Shown here: piece after piece, positions 1 to 16,200 of the stretch
Position numbering within the stretch: position 1 is the first letter of the stretch
How the letters are laid out: each line of letters begins with the position of its first letter
Source of the DNA: Pratylenchus scribneri
Taxonomy: Eukaryota; Nematoda; Chromadorea; Rhabditida; Pratylenchidae
NCBI GenBank assembly: GCA_030063045.1
Contig: JAQSEB010000220.1
Coordinates: 1-64,000, forward strand
Length of the DNA: 64,000 nt
Direction: 5' to 3'
Program-made: the position numbers and the translations under genes
The notes under the pieces: model-generated
Told to the model about the DNA's origin: nothing
Databases searched by the model: none
Seen by the model: only the letters and a program-made list of their open reading frames with translations

Positions 1-1640
1 TGACTATAAGACTAATATATACGATATATACTGAATACAATATTAATTTGAATTATTATTCAAAAATTCTTAATTTATTAATCCCTGGGTGTAACTTACA
101 CCCAGAACGTTTTATTCTATATTCAATTATTCATTTTATTCTAATAATTTGACTATAAGACTAATATATACGATATATACTGAATACAATATTAATTTGA
201 ATTATTATTCAAAAATTCTTAATTTATTAATCCTCTGGGTGTAACTTACACCCAGAACGTTTTATTTCTATATTCAATTATTCATTTTATTCTATTAATT
301 TGACTATAAGACTAATATATACGATATATACTGAATACAATATTAATTTGAAATATTATTCAAAAATTCTTAATTTATAATCCCTGGGTGTAACTTACAC
401 CCAGAACGTTTTATTTCTATATTCAATTATTCATTTTATTCTATTAATTTGACTATAAGACTAATATATACGATATATACTGAATACAATATTAATTTGA
501 AATATTATTCAAAATTCTTAATTTATTAATCCCTGGGTGTAACTTACACCAGAACGTTTTATTTCTATATTCAATTATTCATTTATCTCTATTAATTTGA
601 CTATAAGACTAATATATACGATATATACTGAATACAATATTAATTGAAATATTATTCAAAAATTCTTAATTTATTAATCTCCTGGGTGTAACTTACACCC
701 AGAACGTTTTATTTCTATATTCCAATTATTCATTTTATTCTATTAATTTGACTATAAGACTAATATATACGATATATACTGATACAATATTAATTTGAAA
801 TATTATTCAAAAATTCTTAATTTATTAATCTCTGGGTGTAACTTACACCCAGAACGTTTTATTTCTATATTCAATTATTCATTTTATTCTATTTATTTGA
901 CTATAAGACTAATATATACGATAGATACTGAATACAATATTAATTTGAATTATTATTCAAAAATTCTTAATTTATTAATCCCTGGGTGTAACTTACACCC
1001 AGAACGTTTTATTTCTCTAATCAATTATTCATTTTATTCTATTTATTTGACTATAAGACTAATATATACGATAGATACTGAATATAATATTAATTTGAAT
1101 TATTATTCAAAAATTCTTAATTTATCAATCCCTAAGGTGTAACTTACACCCAGAACGTTTTATATCTCTATTCAATTATTCATTTTATTCTATTAATTTG
1201 ACTATAAGACTAATATATACGATATATACTGAATACAATATTAATTGAAATATTATTCAAAAATTCTTAATTTATTAATCTCTGGGTGTAACTTACACCC
1301 AGAACGTTTTATTTCTATATTCAATTATTCATTTTATTCTATTAATTTGACTATAAGACTAATATATACGATATATACTGAATACAATATTAATTTGAAA
1401 TATTATTCAAAAATTCTTAATTTATTAATCTCTGGGTGTAACTTACACCCCAGAACGTTTTATTTCTATATTCAATTATTCATTTTATTCTATTAATTTG
1501 ACTATAAGACTAATATATACGATATATACTGAATACAATATTAATTTGAAATATTATTCAAAAATTCTTAATTTATTAATCTCTGGGTGTAACTTACACC
1601 CGAACGTTTTATTTCTATATTCAATTATTCATTTTATTCT
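1..1640 (+). repeat. 150-bp satellite array, indel-rich left end
   Basis: About eleven head-to-tail monomers of the satellite that fills the next 46 kb. Unlike the copies to the right, these carry many one- or two-base insertions and deletions, for example near 229-240, 373-380, 512, 544, 583, 642, 720 and 780. As a result no forward frame stays open for long here, although the base sequence is otherwise the same. The lesions look either like an unpolished or low-coverage assembly edge or like a decaying array edge. No gene is seen. Confidence 0.95.
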
Positions 1641-4600
1641 ATTAATTTGACTATAAGACTAATATATACGATATATACTGAATACAATATTAATTTGAAA
1701 TATTATTCAAAAATTCTTAATTTATTAATCCCTGGGTGTAACTTACACCCAGAACGTTTTATTTCTATATTCAATTATTCATTTTATTCTATTAATTTGA
1801 CTATAAGACTAATATATACGATATATACTGAATACAATATTAATTTGAAATATTATTCAAAAATTCTTAATTTATTAATCTCTGGGTGTAACTTACACCC
1901 AGAACGTTTTATTTCTATATTCAATTATTCATTTTATTCTATTAATTTGACTATAAGACTAATATATACGATATATACTGAATACAATATTAATTTGAAA
2001 TATTATTCAAAAATTCTTAATTTATTAATCTCTGGGTGTAACTTACACCCAGAACGTTTTATTTCTATATTCAATTATTCATTTTATTCTATTAATTTGA
2101 CTATAAGACTAATATATACGATATATACTGAATACAATATTAATTTGAAATATTATTCAAAAATTCTTAATTTATTAATCTCTGGGTGTAACTTACACCC
2201 AGAACGTTTTATTTCTATATTCAATTATTCATTTTATTCTATTTATTTGACTATAAGACTAATATATACGATAGATACTGAATACAATATTAATTTGAAT
2301 TATTATTCAAAAATTCTTAATTTTAATCCCTGGGTGTAACTTACACCCAGAACGTTTTATTTCTCTATTCAATTATTCATTTTATTCTATTTATTTGACT
2401 ATAAGACTAATATATACGATAGATACTGAATATAATATTAATTTGAATTATTATTCAAAAATTCTTAATTTATCAATCCCTAAGTGTAACTTACACCCAG
2501 AACGTTTTATATCTCTATTCAATTATTCATTTTATTCTATTAATTTGACTATAAGACTAATATATACGATATATACTGAATACAATATTAATTTGAAATA
2601 TTATTCAAAAATTCTTAATTTATTAATCTCTGGGTGTAACTTACACCCAGAACGTTTTATTTCTATATTCAATTATTCATTTTATTCTATTAATTTGACT
2701 ATAAGACTAATATATACGATATATACTGAATACAATATTAATTTGAAATATTATTCAAAAATTCTTAATTTATTAATCTCTGGGTGTAACTTACACCCAG
2801 AACGTTTTATTTCTATATTCAATTATTCATTTTATTCTATTAATTTGACTATAAGACTAATATATACGATATATACTGAATACAATATTAATTTGAAATA
2901 TTATTCAAAAATTCTTAATTTATTAATCTCTGGGTGTAACTTACACCCAGAACGTTTTATTTCTATATTCAATTATTCATTTTATTCTATTAATTTGACT
3001 ATAAGACTAATATATACGATATATACTGAATACAATATTAATTTGAAATATTATTCAAAAATTCTTAATTTATTAATCTCTGGGTGTAACTTACACCCAG
3101 AACGTTTTATTTCTATATTCAATTATTCATTTTATTCTATTAATTTGACTATAAGACTAATATATACGATATATACTGAATACAATATTAATTTGAAATA
3201 TTATTCAAAAAATCTTAATTTATTAATCCCTGGGTGTAACTTACACCCAGAACGTTTTATTTCTATATTCAATTATTCATTTTATTCTATTAATTTGACT
3301 ATAAGACTAATATATACGATATATACTGAATACAATATTAATTTGAAATATTATTCAAAAATTCTTAATTTATTAATCCCTGGGTGTAACTTACACCCAG
3401 AACGTTTTATTTCTATATTCAATTATTCATTTTATTCTATTAATTTGACTATAAGACTAATATATACGATATATACTGAATACAATATTAATTTGAAATA
3501 TTATTCAAAAATTCTTAATTTATTAATCTCTGGGTGTAACTTACACCCAGAACGTTTTATTTCTATATTCAATTATTCATTTTATTCTATTAATTTGACT
3601 ATAAGACTAATATATACGATATATACTGAATACAATATTAATTTGAAATATTATTCAAAAATTCTTAATTTATTAATCTCTGGGTGTAACTTACACCCAG
3701 AACGTTTTATTTCTATATTCAATTATTCATTTTATTCTATTTATTTGACTATAAGACTAATATATACGATAGATACTGAATACAATATTAATTTGAATTA
3801 TTATTCAAAAATTCTTAATTTATTAATCCCTGGGTGTAACTTACACCCAGAACGTTTTATTTCTCTATTCAATTATTCATTTTATTCTATTTATTTGACT
3901 ATAAGACTAATATATACGATAGATACTGAATATAATATTAATTTGAATTATTATTCAAAAATTCTTAATTTATCAATCCCTAAGTGTAACTTACACCCAG
4001 AACGTTTTATATCTCTATTCAATTATTCATTTTATTCTATTAATTTGACTATAAGACTAATATATACGATATATACTGAATACAATATTAATTTGAAATA
4101 TTATTCAAAAATTCTTAATTTATTAATCTCTGGGTGTAACTTACACCCAGAACGTTTTATTTCTATATTCAATTATTCATTTTATTCTATTAATTTGACT
4201 ATAAGACTAATATATACGATATATACTGAATACAATATTAATTTGAAATATTATTCAAAAATTCTTAATTTATTAATCTCTGGGTGTAACTTACACCCAG
4301 AACGTTTTATTTCTATATTCAATTATTCATTTTATTCTATTAATTTGACTATAAGACTAATATATACGATATATACTGAATACAATATTAATTTGAAATA
4401 TTATTCAAAAATTCTTAATTTATTAATCCCTGGGTGTAACTTACACCCAGAACGTTTTATTTCTATATTCAATTATTCATTTTATTCTATTAATTTGACT
4501 ATAAGACTAATATATACGATATATACTGAATACAATATTAATTTGAAATATTATTCAAAAATTCTTAATTTATTAATCCCTGGGTGTAACTTACACCCAG

Positions 4601-7600
4601 AACGTTTTATTTCTATATTCAATTATTCATTTTATTCTATTAATTTGACTATAAGACTAATATATACGATATATACTGAATACAATATTAATTTGAAATA
4701 TTATTCAAAAATTCTTAATTTATTAATCTCTGGGTGTAACTTACACCCAGAACGTTTTATTTCTATATTCAATTATTCATTTTATTCTATTAATTTGACT
4801 ATAAGACTAATATATACGATATATACTGAATACAATATTAATTTGAAATATTATTCAAAAATTCTTAATTTATTAATCTCTGGGTGTAACTTACACCCAG
4901 AACGTTTTATTTCTATATTCAATTATTCATTTTATTCTATTTATTTGACTATAAGACTAATATATACGATAGATACTGAATACAATATTAATTTGAATTA
5001 TTATTCAAAAATTCTTAATTTATTAATCCCTGGGTGTAACTTACACCCAGAACGTTTTATTTCTCTATTCAATTATTCATTTTATTCTATTTATTTGACT
5101 ATAAGACTAATATATACGATAGATACTGAATATAATATTAATTTGAATTATTATTCAAAAATTCTTAATTTATCAATCCCTAAGTGTAACTTACACCCAG
5201 AACGTTTTATATCTCTATTCAATTATTCATTTTATTCTATTAATTTGACTATAAGACTAATATATACGATATATACTGAATACAATATTAATTTGAAATA
5301 TTATTCAAAAATTCTTAATTTATTAATCTCTGGGTGTAACTTACACCCAGAACGTTTTATTTCTATATTCAATTATTCATTTTATTCTATTAATTTGACT
5401 ATAAGACTAATATATACGATATATACTGAATACAATATTAATTTGAAATATTATTCAAAAATTCTTAATTTATTAATCTCTGGGTGTAACTTACACCCAG
5501 AACGTTTTATTTCTATATTCAATTATTCATTTTATTCTATTAATTTGACTATAAGACTAATATATACGATATATACTGAATACAATATTAATTTGAAATA
5601 TTATTCAAAAATTCTTAATTTATTAATCTCTGGGTGTAACTTACACCCAGAACGTTTTATTTCTATATTCAATTATTCATTTTATTCTATTAATTTGACT
5701 ATAAGACTAATATATACGATATATACTGAATACAATATTAATTTGAAATATTATTCAAAAATTCTTAATTTATTAATCTCTGGGTGTAACTTACACCCAG
5801 AACGTTTTATTTCTATATTCAATTATTCATTTTATTCTATTTATTTGACTATAAGACTAATATATACGATAGATACTGAATACAATATTAATTTGAATTA
5901 TTATTCAAAAATTCTTAATTTATTAATCCCTGGGTGTAACTTACACCCAGAACGTTTTATTTCTCTATTCAATTATACATTTTATTCTATTTATTTGACT
6001 ATAAGACTAATATATACGATAGATACTGAATATAATATTAATTTGAATTATTATTCAAAAATTCTTAATTTATCAATCCCTAAGTGTAACTTACACCCAG
6101 AACGTTTTATATCTCTATTCAATTATTCATTTTATTCTATTAATTTGACTATAAGACTAATATATACGATATATACTGAATACAATATTAATTTGAAATA
6201 TTATTCAAAAATTCTTAATTTATTAATCTCTGGGTGTAACTTACACCCAGAACGTTTTATTTCTATATTCAATTATTCATTTTATTCTATTAATTTGACT
6301 ATAAGACTAATATATACGATATATACTGAATACAATATTAATTTGAAATATTATTCAAAAATTCTTAATTTATTAATCTCTGGGTGTAACTTACACCTAG
6401 AACGTTTTATTTCTCTATTCAATTATTCATTTTATTCTATTTATTTGACTATAAGACTAATATATACGATAGATATTAAATACAATATTAATTTGAATTA
6501 TTATTCAAAAATTCTTAATTTATTAATCCCTGGGTGTAACTTACACCCAGAACGTTTTATTTCTCTATTCAATTATTCATTTTATTCTATTTATTTGACA
6601 ATAAGACTAATATATACGATTGATACTGAATACAATATTAATTTGAATTATTATTCAAAAATTCTTAATTTATTAATCCCTGGGTGTAACTTACACCCAG
6701 AACGTTTTATTTCTCTATTCAATTATTCATTTTATTCTATTTATTTGACTATAAGAATAATATATACGATAGATACTGAATAGAATATTAATTTGAAATA
6801 TTATTCAAAAATTCTTAATTTATTAATCCCTGGGTGTAACTTACACCAAGAACGTTTTATTTCTCTATTCAATTATTCATTTTATTCTATTTATTTGACT
6901 ATAAGACTAATATATACGATATATACTGAATACAATATTAATTTGAAATATTATTCAAAAATTCTTAATTTATTAATCTCTGGGTGTAACTTACACCCAG
7001 AACGTTTTATTTCTATATTCAATTATTCATTTTATTCTATTAATTTGACTATAAGACTAATATATACGATATATACTGAATACAATATTAATTTGAAATA
7101 TTATTCAAAAATTCTTAATTTATTAATCTCTGGGTGTAACTTACACCCAGAACGTTTTATTTCTATATTCAATTATTCATTTTATTCTATTTATTTGACT
7201 ATAAGACTAATATATACGATAGATACTGAATACAATATTAATTTGAATTATTATTCAAAAATTCTTAATTTATTAATCCCTGGGTGTAACTTACACCCAG
7301 AACGTTTTATTTCTCTATTCAATTATTCATTTTATTCTATTTATTTGACTATAAGACTAATATATACGATAGATACTGAATATAATATTAATTTGAATTA
7401 TTATTCAAAAATTCTTAATTTATCAATCCCTAAGTGTAACTTACACCCAGAACGTTTTATATCTCTATTCAATTATTCATTTTATTCTATTTATTTGACT
7501 ATAAGACTAATATATACGATAGATACTGAATACAATATTAATTTGAATTATTATTCAAAAATTCTTAATTTATTAATCTCTGGGTGTAACTTACACCCAG

Positions 7601-10600
7601 AACGTTTTATTTCTATATTCAATTATTCATTTTATTCTATTAATTTGACTATAAGACTAATATATACGATATATACTGAATACAATATTAATTTGAAATA
7701 TTATTCAAAAATTCTTAATTTATTAATCTCTGGGTGTAACTTACACCCAGAACGTTTTATTTCTATATTCAATTATTCATTTTATTCTATTAATTTGACT
7801 ATAAGACTAATATATACGATATATACTGAATACAATATTAATTTGAAATATTATTCAAAAATTCTTAATTTATTAATCTCTGGGTGTAACTTACACCCAG
7901 AACGTTTTATTTCTATATTCAATTATTCATTTTATTCTATTAATTTGACTATAAGACTAATATATACGATATATACTGAATACAATATTAATTTGAAATA
8001 TTATTCAAAAATTCTTAATTTATTAATCCCTGGGTGTAACTTACACCAAGAACGTTTTATTTCTCTATTCAATTATTCATTTTATTCTATTTATTTGACT
8101 ATAAGACTAATATATACGATATATACTGAATACAATATTAATTTGAAATATTATTCAAAAATTCTTAATTTATTAATCTCTGGGTGTAACTTACACCCAG
8201 AACGTTTTATTTCTATATTCAATTATTCATTTTATTCTATTAATTTGACTATAAGACTAATATATACGATATATACTGAATACAATATTAATTTGAAATA
8301 TTATTCAAAAATTCTTAATTTATTAATCTCTGGGTGTAACTTACACCCAGAACGTTTTATTTCTATATTCAATTATTCATTTTATTCTATTTATTTGACT
8401 ATAAGACTAATATATACGATAGATACTGAATACAATATTAATTTGAATTATTATTCAAAAATTCTTAATTTATTAATCCCTGGGTGTAACTTACACCCAG
8501 AACGTTTTATTTCTCTATTCAATTATTCATTTTATTCTATTTATTTGACTATAAGACTAATATATACGATAGATACTGAATATAATATTAATTTGAATTA
8601 TTATTCAAAAATTCTTAATTTATCAATCCCTAAGTGTAACTTACACCCAGAACGTTTTATATCTCTATTCAATTATTCATTTTATTCTATTAATTTGACT
8701 ATAAGACTAATATATACGATATATACTGAATACAATATTAATTTGAAATATTATTCAAAAATTCTTAATTTATTAATCTCTGGGTGTAACTTACACCCAG
8801 AACGTTTTATTTCTATATTCAATTATTCATTTTATTCTATTAATTTGACTATAAGACTAATATATACGATATATACTGAATACAATATTAATTTGAAATA
8901 TTATTCAAAAATTCTTAATTTATTAATCTCTGGGTGTAACTTACACCCAGAACGTTTTATTTCTATATTCAATTATTCATTTTATTCTATTAATTTGACT
9001 ATAAGACTAATATATACGATATATACTGAATACAATATTAATTTGAAATATTATTCAAAAATTCTTAATTTATTAATCCCTGGGTGTAACTTACACCAAG
9101 AACGTTTTATTTCTCTATTCAATTATTCATTTTATTCTATTTATTTGACTATAAGACTAATATATACGATATATACTGAATACAATATTAATTTGAAATA
9201 TTATTCAAAAATTCTTAATTTATTAATCTCTGGGTGTAACTTACACCCAGAACGTTTTATTTCTATATTCAATTATTCATTTTATTCTATTAATTTGACT
9301 ATAAGACTAATATATACGATATATACTGAATACAATATTAATTTGAAATATTATTCAAAAATTCTTAATTTATTAATCTCTGGGTGTAACTTACACCCAG
9401 AACGTTTTATTTCTATATTCAATTATTCATTTTATTCTATTTATTTGACTATAAGACTAATATATACGATAGATACTGAATACAATATTAATTTGAATTA
9501 TTATTCAAAAATTCTTAATTTATTAATCCCTGGGTGTAACTTACACCCAGAACGTTTTATTTCTCTATTCAATTATTCATTTTATTCTATTTATTTGACT
9601 ATAAGACTAATATATACGATAGATACTGAATATAATATTAATTTGAATTATTATTCAAAAATTCTTAATTTATCAATCCCTAAGTGTAACTTACACCCAG
9701 AACGTTTTATATCTCTATTCAATTATTCATTTTATTCTATTTATTTGACTATAAGACTAATATATACGATAGATACTGAATACAATATTAATTTGAATTA
9801 TTATTCAAAAATTCTTAATTTATTAATCTCTGGGTGTAACTTACACCCAGAACGTTTTATTTCTATATTCAATTATTCATTTTATTCTATTAATTTGACT
9901 ATAAGACTAATATATACGATATATACTGAATACAATATTAATTTGAAATATTATTCAAAAATTCTTAATTTATTAATCTCTGGGTGTAACTTACACCCAG
10001 AACGTTTTATTTCTATATTCAATTATTCATTTTATTCTATTAATTTGACTATAAGACTAATATATACGATATATACTGAATACAATATTAATTTGAAATA
10101 TTATTCAAAAATTCTTAATTTATTAATCCCTGGGTGTAACTTACACCCAGAACGTTTTATTTCTATATTCAATTATTCATTTTATTCTATTAATTTGACT
10201 ATAAGACTAATATATACGATATATACTGAATACAATATTAATTTGAAATATTATTCAAAAATTCTTAATTTATTAATCTCTGGGTGTAACTTACACCCAG
10301 AACGTTTTATTTCTATATTCAATTATTCATTTTATTCTATTAATTTGACTATAAGACTAATATATACGATATATACTGAATACAATATTAATTTGAAATA
10401 TTATTCAAAAATTCTTAATTTATTAATCTCTGGGTGTAACTTACACCCAGAACGTTTTATTTCTATATTCAATTATTCATTTTATTCTATTTATTTGACT
10501 ATAAGACTAATATATACGATAGATACTGAATACAATATTAATTTGAATTATTATTCAAAAATTCTTAATTTATTAATCCCTGGGTGTAACTTACACCCAG

Positions 10601-13260
10601 AACGTTTTATTTCTCTATTCAATTATTCATTTTATTCTATTTATTTGACTATAAGACTAATATATACGATAGATACTGAATATAATATTAATTTGAATTA
10701 TTATTCAAAAATTCTTAATTTATCAATCCCTAAGTGTAACTTACACCCAGAACGTTTTATATCTCTATTCAATTATTCATTTTATTCTATTAATTTGACT
10801 ATAAGACTAATATATACGATATATACTGAATACAATATTAATTTGAAATATTATTCAAAAATTCTTAATTTATTAATCTCTGGGTGTAACTTACACCCAG
10901 AACGTTTTATTTCTATATTCAATTATTCATTTTATTCTATTAATTTGACTATAAGACTAATATATACGATATATACTGAATACAATATTAATTTGAAATA
11001 TTATTCAAAAATTCTTAATTTATTAATCTCTGGGTGTAACTTACACCCAGAACGTTTTATTTCTATATTCAATTATTCATTTTATTCTATTAATTTGACT
11101 ATAAGACTAATATAAACGATATATACTGAATACAATATTAATTTGAAATATTATTCAAAAATTCTTAATTTATTAATCTCTGGGTGTAACTTACACCCAG
11201 AACGTTTTATTTCTATATTCAATTATTCATTTTATTCTATTAATTTGACTATAAGACTAATATATACGATATATACTGAATACAATATTAATTTGAAATA
11301 TTATTCAAAAATTCTTAATTTATTAATCCCTGGGTGTAACTTACACCCAGAACGTTTTATTTCTATATTCAATTATTCATTTTATTCTATTAATTTGACT
11401 ATAAGACTAATATATACGATATATACTGAATACAATATTAATTTGAAATATTATTCAAAAATTCTTAATTTATCAATCCCTAAGTGTAACTTACACCCAG
11501 AACGTTTTATATCTCTATTCAATTATTCATTTTATTCTATTTATTTGACTATAAGACTAATATATACGATAGATACTGAATACAATATTAATTTGAATTA
11601 TTATTCAAAAATTCTTAATTTATTAATCTCTGGGTGTAACTTACACCCAGAACGTTTTATTTCTATATTCAATTATTCATTTTATTCTATTAATTTGACT
11701 ATAAGACTAATATATACGATATATACTGAATACAATATTAATTTGAAATATTATTCAAAAATTCTTAATTTATTAATCTCTGGGTGTAACTTACACCCAG
11801 AACGTTTTATTTCTATATTCAATTATTCATTTTATTCTATTAATTTGACTATAAGACTAATATATACGATATATACTGAATACAATATTAATTTGAAATA
11901 TTATTCAAAAATTCTTAATTTATTAATCCCTGGGTGTAACTTACACCCAGAACGTTTTATTTCTATATTCAATTATTCATTTTATTCTATTAATTTGACT
12001 ATAAGACTAATATATACGATATATACTGAATACAATATTAATTTGAAATATTATTCAAAAATTCTTAATTTATTAATCTCTGGGTGTAACTTACACCCAG
12101 AACGTTTTATTTCTATATTCAATTATTCATTTTATTCTATTTATTTGACTATAAGACTAATATATACGATAGATACTGAATACAATATTAATTTGAATTA
12201 TTATTCAAAAATTCTTAATTTATTAATCCCTGGGTGTAACTTACACCCAGAACGTTTTATTTCTCTATTCAATTATTCATTTTATTCTATTTATTTGACT
12301 ATAAGACTAATATATACGATAGATACTGAATATAATATTAATTTGAATTATTATTCAAAAATTCTTAATTTATCAATCCCTAAGTGTAACTTACACCCAG
12401 AACGTTTTATATCTCTATTCAATTATTCATTTTATTCTATTAATTTGACTATAAGACTAATATATACGATATATACTGAATACAATATTAATTTGAAATA
12501 TTATTCAAAAATTCTTAATTTATTAATCTCTGGGTGTAACTTACACCCAGAACGTTTTATTTCTATATTCAATTATTCATTTTATTCTATTAATTTGACT
12601 ATAAGACTAATATATACGATATATACTGAATACAATATTAATTTGAAATATTATTCAAAAATTCTTAATTTATTAATCTCTGGGTGTAACTTACACCCAG
12701 AACGTTTTATTTCTATATTCAATTATTCATTTTATTCTATTAATTTGACTATAAGACTAATATATACGATATATACTGAATACAATATTAATTTGAAATA
12801 TTATTCAAAAATTCTTAATTTATTAATCTCTGGGTGTAACTTACACCCAGAACGTTTTATTTCTATATTCAATTATTCATTTTATTCTATTAATTTGACT
12901 ATAAGACTAATATATACGATATATACTGAATACAATATTAATTTGAAATATTATTCAAAAATTCTTAATTTATTAATCCCTGGGTGTAACTTACACCCAG
13001 AACGTTTTATTTCTATATTCAATTATTCATTTTATTCTATTAATTTGACTATAAGACTAATATATACGATATATACTGAATACAATATTAATTTGAAATA
13101 TTATTCAAAAATTCTTAATTTATTAATCCCTGGGTGTAACTTACACCCAGAACGTTTTATTTCTATATTCAATTATTCATTTTATTCTATTAATTTGACT
13201 ATAAGACTAATATATACGATATATACTGAATACAATATTAATTTGAAATATTATTCAAAA
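1641..13260 (+). repeat. 150-bp satellite array, homogeneous block
   Basis: About 77 monomers, each exactly 150 bp, with almost no indels and very high identity. Three main variants alternate. The first has TATATACTGAA and TCTCTGGGTG. The second has GATACTGAA and TCCCTGGGTG. The third has the palindrome's left arm changed to CTAAGTGTAA. Recurrence of the third variant at about 2,480, 3,980, 5,180, 6,080, 7,430, 8,630, 9,680, 10,730, 11,480 and 12,380, always spaced by multiples of 150, marks variable higher-order repeats of 5 to 10 monomers. A second marker, TTACACCAAG, recurs at about 6,841, 8,041 and 9,091. The uniform length leaves one forward frame open for over 4 kb. I read this as a consequence of period 150, not as coding. 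Confidence 0.97.
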
Positions 13261-16200
13261 ATTCTTAATTTATTAATCCCTGGATGTAGCTTATACCCAG
13301 AACGTTTTATTTCTCTATTCAATTATTCATTTTATTCTATTTATTTGACTATAAGATTAATATATACGATAGATACTGAATACAATATTAATTTGAATTA
13401 ATATTCAAAAATTCTTAATTTATTAATCCCTGGGTGTAGCTTACACCCAGAACTTTTTATTTCTCTATTCAAATATTCATTTTATTCTATTTATTTGACT
13501 ATAAGACTAATATATACGATAGATACTGAATACAATATTAATTTGAATTATTATTCAAAAATTCTTAATTTATCAATCCCTAAGTGTAACTTACACCCAG
13601 AACGTTTTATATCTCTATTCAATTATTCATTTTATTCTATTAATTTGACTATAAGACTAATATATACGATAGATACTGAATACAATATTAATTTGAAATA
13701 TTATTCAAAAATTCTTAATTTATTAATCCCTGGGTGTAACTTACACCCAGAACTTTTTATTTCTCTATTCAAATATTCATTTTATTCTATTTATTTGACT
13801 ATAAGACTAATATATACAATAGATACTGAATACAATATTAATTTGAATTATTATTCAAAAATTCTTAATTTATTAATCCCTGGGTGTAACTTATACCTAG
13901 AACGTTTTATTTCTCTATTCAATTATTCATTTTATTCTATTTATTTGACTATAAGACTAATATATACGATAGATATTAAATACAATATTAATTTGAATTA
14001 TTATTCAAAAATTCTTAATTTATTAATCCCTGGGTGTAACTTACACCCAGAACTTTTTATTTCTCTATTCAAATATTCATTTTATTCTATTTATTTGACA
14101 ATAAGACTAATATATACGATTGATACTGAATATAATATTAATTTGAATTATTATTCAAAAATTCTTAATTTATCAATCCCTAAGTGTAACTTACACCCAG
14201 AACGTTTTATATCTCTATTCAATTATTCATTTTATTCTATTAATTTGACTATAAGACTAATATATACGATAGATACTGAATACAATATTAATTTGAATTA
14301 TTATTCAAAAATTCTTAATTTATTAATCTCTGGGTGTAACTTACACCCAGAACGTTTTATTTCTATATTCAATTATTCATTTTATTCTATTAATTTGACT
14401 ATAAGACTAATATATACGATATATACTGAATACAATATTAATTTGAAATATTATTCAAAAATTCTTAATTTATTAATCTCTGGGTGTAACTTACACCCAG
14501 AACGTTTTATTTCTATATTCAATTATTCATTTTATTCTATTAATTTGACTATAAGACTAATATATACGATATATACTGAATACAATATTAATTTGAAATA
14601 TTATTCAAAAATTCTTAATTTATTAATCCCTGGGTGTAACTTACACCCAGAACGTTTTATTTCTATATTCAATTATTCATTTTATTCTATTAATTTGACT
14701 ATAAGACTAATATATACGATATATACTGAATACAATATTAATTTGAAATATTATTCAAAAATTCTTAATTTATTAATCTCTGGGTGTAACTTACACCCAG
14801 AACGTTTTATTTCTATATTCAATTATTCATTTTATTCTATTAATTTGACTATAAGACTAATATATACGATATATACTGAATACAATATTAATTTGAAATA
14901 TTATTCAAAAATTCTTAATTTATTAATCTCTGGGTGTAACTTACACCCAGAACGTTTTATTTCTATATTCAATTATTCATTTTATTCTATTTATTTGACT
15001 ATAAGACTAATATATACGATAGATACTGAATACAATATTAATTTGAATTATTATTCAAAAATTCTTAATTTATTAATCCCTGGGTGTAACTTACACCCAG
15101 AACGTTTTATTTCTCTATTCAATTATTCATTTTATTCTATTTATTTGACTATAAGACTAATATATACGATATATACTGAATACAATATTAATTTGAAATA
15201 TTATTCAAAAATTCTTAATTTATTAATCCCTGGGTGTAACTTACACCCAGAACGTTTTATTTCTATATTCAATTATTCATTTTATTCTATTAATTTGACT
15301 ATAAGACTAATATATACGATATATACTGAATACAATATTAATTTGAAATATTATTCAAAAATTCTTAATTTATTAATCCCTGGGTGTAACTTACACCCAG
15401 AACGTTTTATTTCTATATTCAATTATTCATTTTATTCTATTAATTTGACTATAAGACTAATATATACGATATATACTGAATACAATATTAATTTGAAATA
15501 TTATTCAAAAATTCTTAATTTATTAATCCCTGGGTGTAACTTATACCTAGAACGTTTTATTTCTCTATTCAATTATTCATTTTTATTTATTTGACTATAA
15601 GACTAATATATACGATAGATATTAAATACAATATTAATTTGAATTATTATTCAAAAATTCTTAATTTATTAATCCCTGGGTGTAACTTACACCCAGAACT
15701 TTTTATTTCTCTATTCAAATATTCATTTTATTCTATTTATTTGACAATAAGACTAATATATACGATTGATACTGAATACAATATTAATTTGAATTATTAT
15801 TCAAAAATTCTTAATTTATTAATCCCTGGGTGTAACTTACACCCAGAACGTTTTATTTCTCTATTCAAATATTCAATTTATTCTATTTATTTGACTATAA
15901 GACTAATATATACGATAGATACTGAATACAATATTAATTTGAATTAATATTCAAAAATTCTTAATTTATTAATCCCTGGGTGTAACTTACACCCAGAACT
16001 TTTTATTTCTCTATTCAAATATTCAATTTATTCTATTTATTTGACTATAAGACTAATATATACGATAGATACTGAATACAATATTAATTTGAATTATTAT
16101 TCAAAAATTCTTAATTTATTTATCCCTGGTTGTAGCTTATACCCAGAACGTTTTATTTCTCTATTCAATTATTCATTTTATTCTATTTATTTGACTATAA

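Noticed and set aside
2395..6783. Open frame of 1,462 residues (and similar ones at 6,793-11,115, 11,143-13,401 and others) as a giant repeat protein
   Set aside because: It is the satellite read in its one stop-free frame. Neighbouring monomers carry frame-breaking indels and stops, and there is no start context or gene structure.
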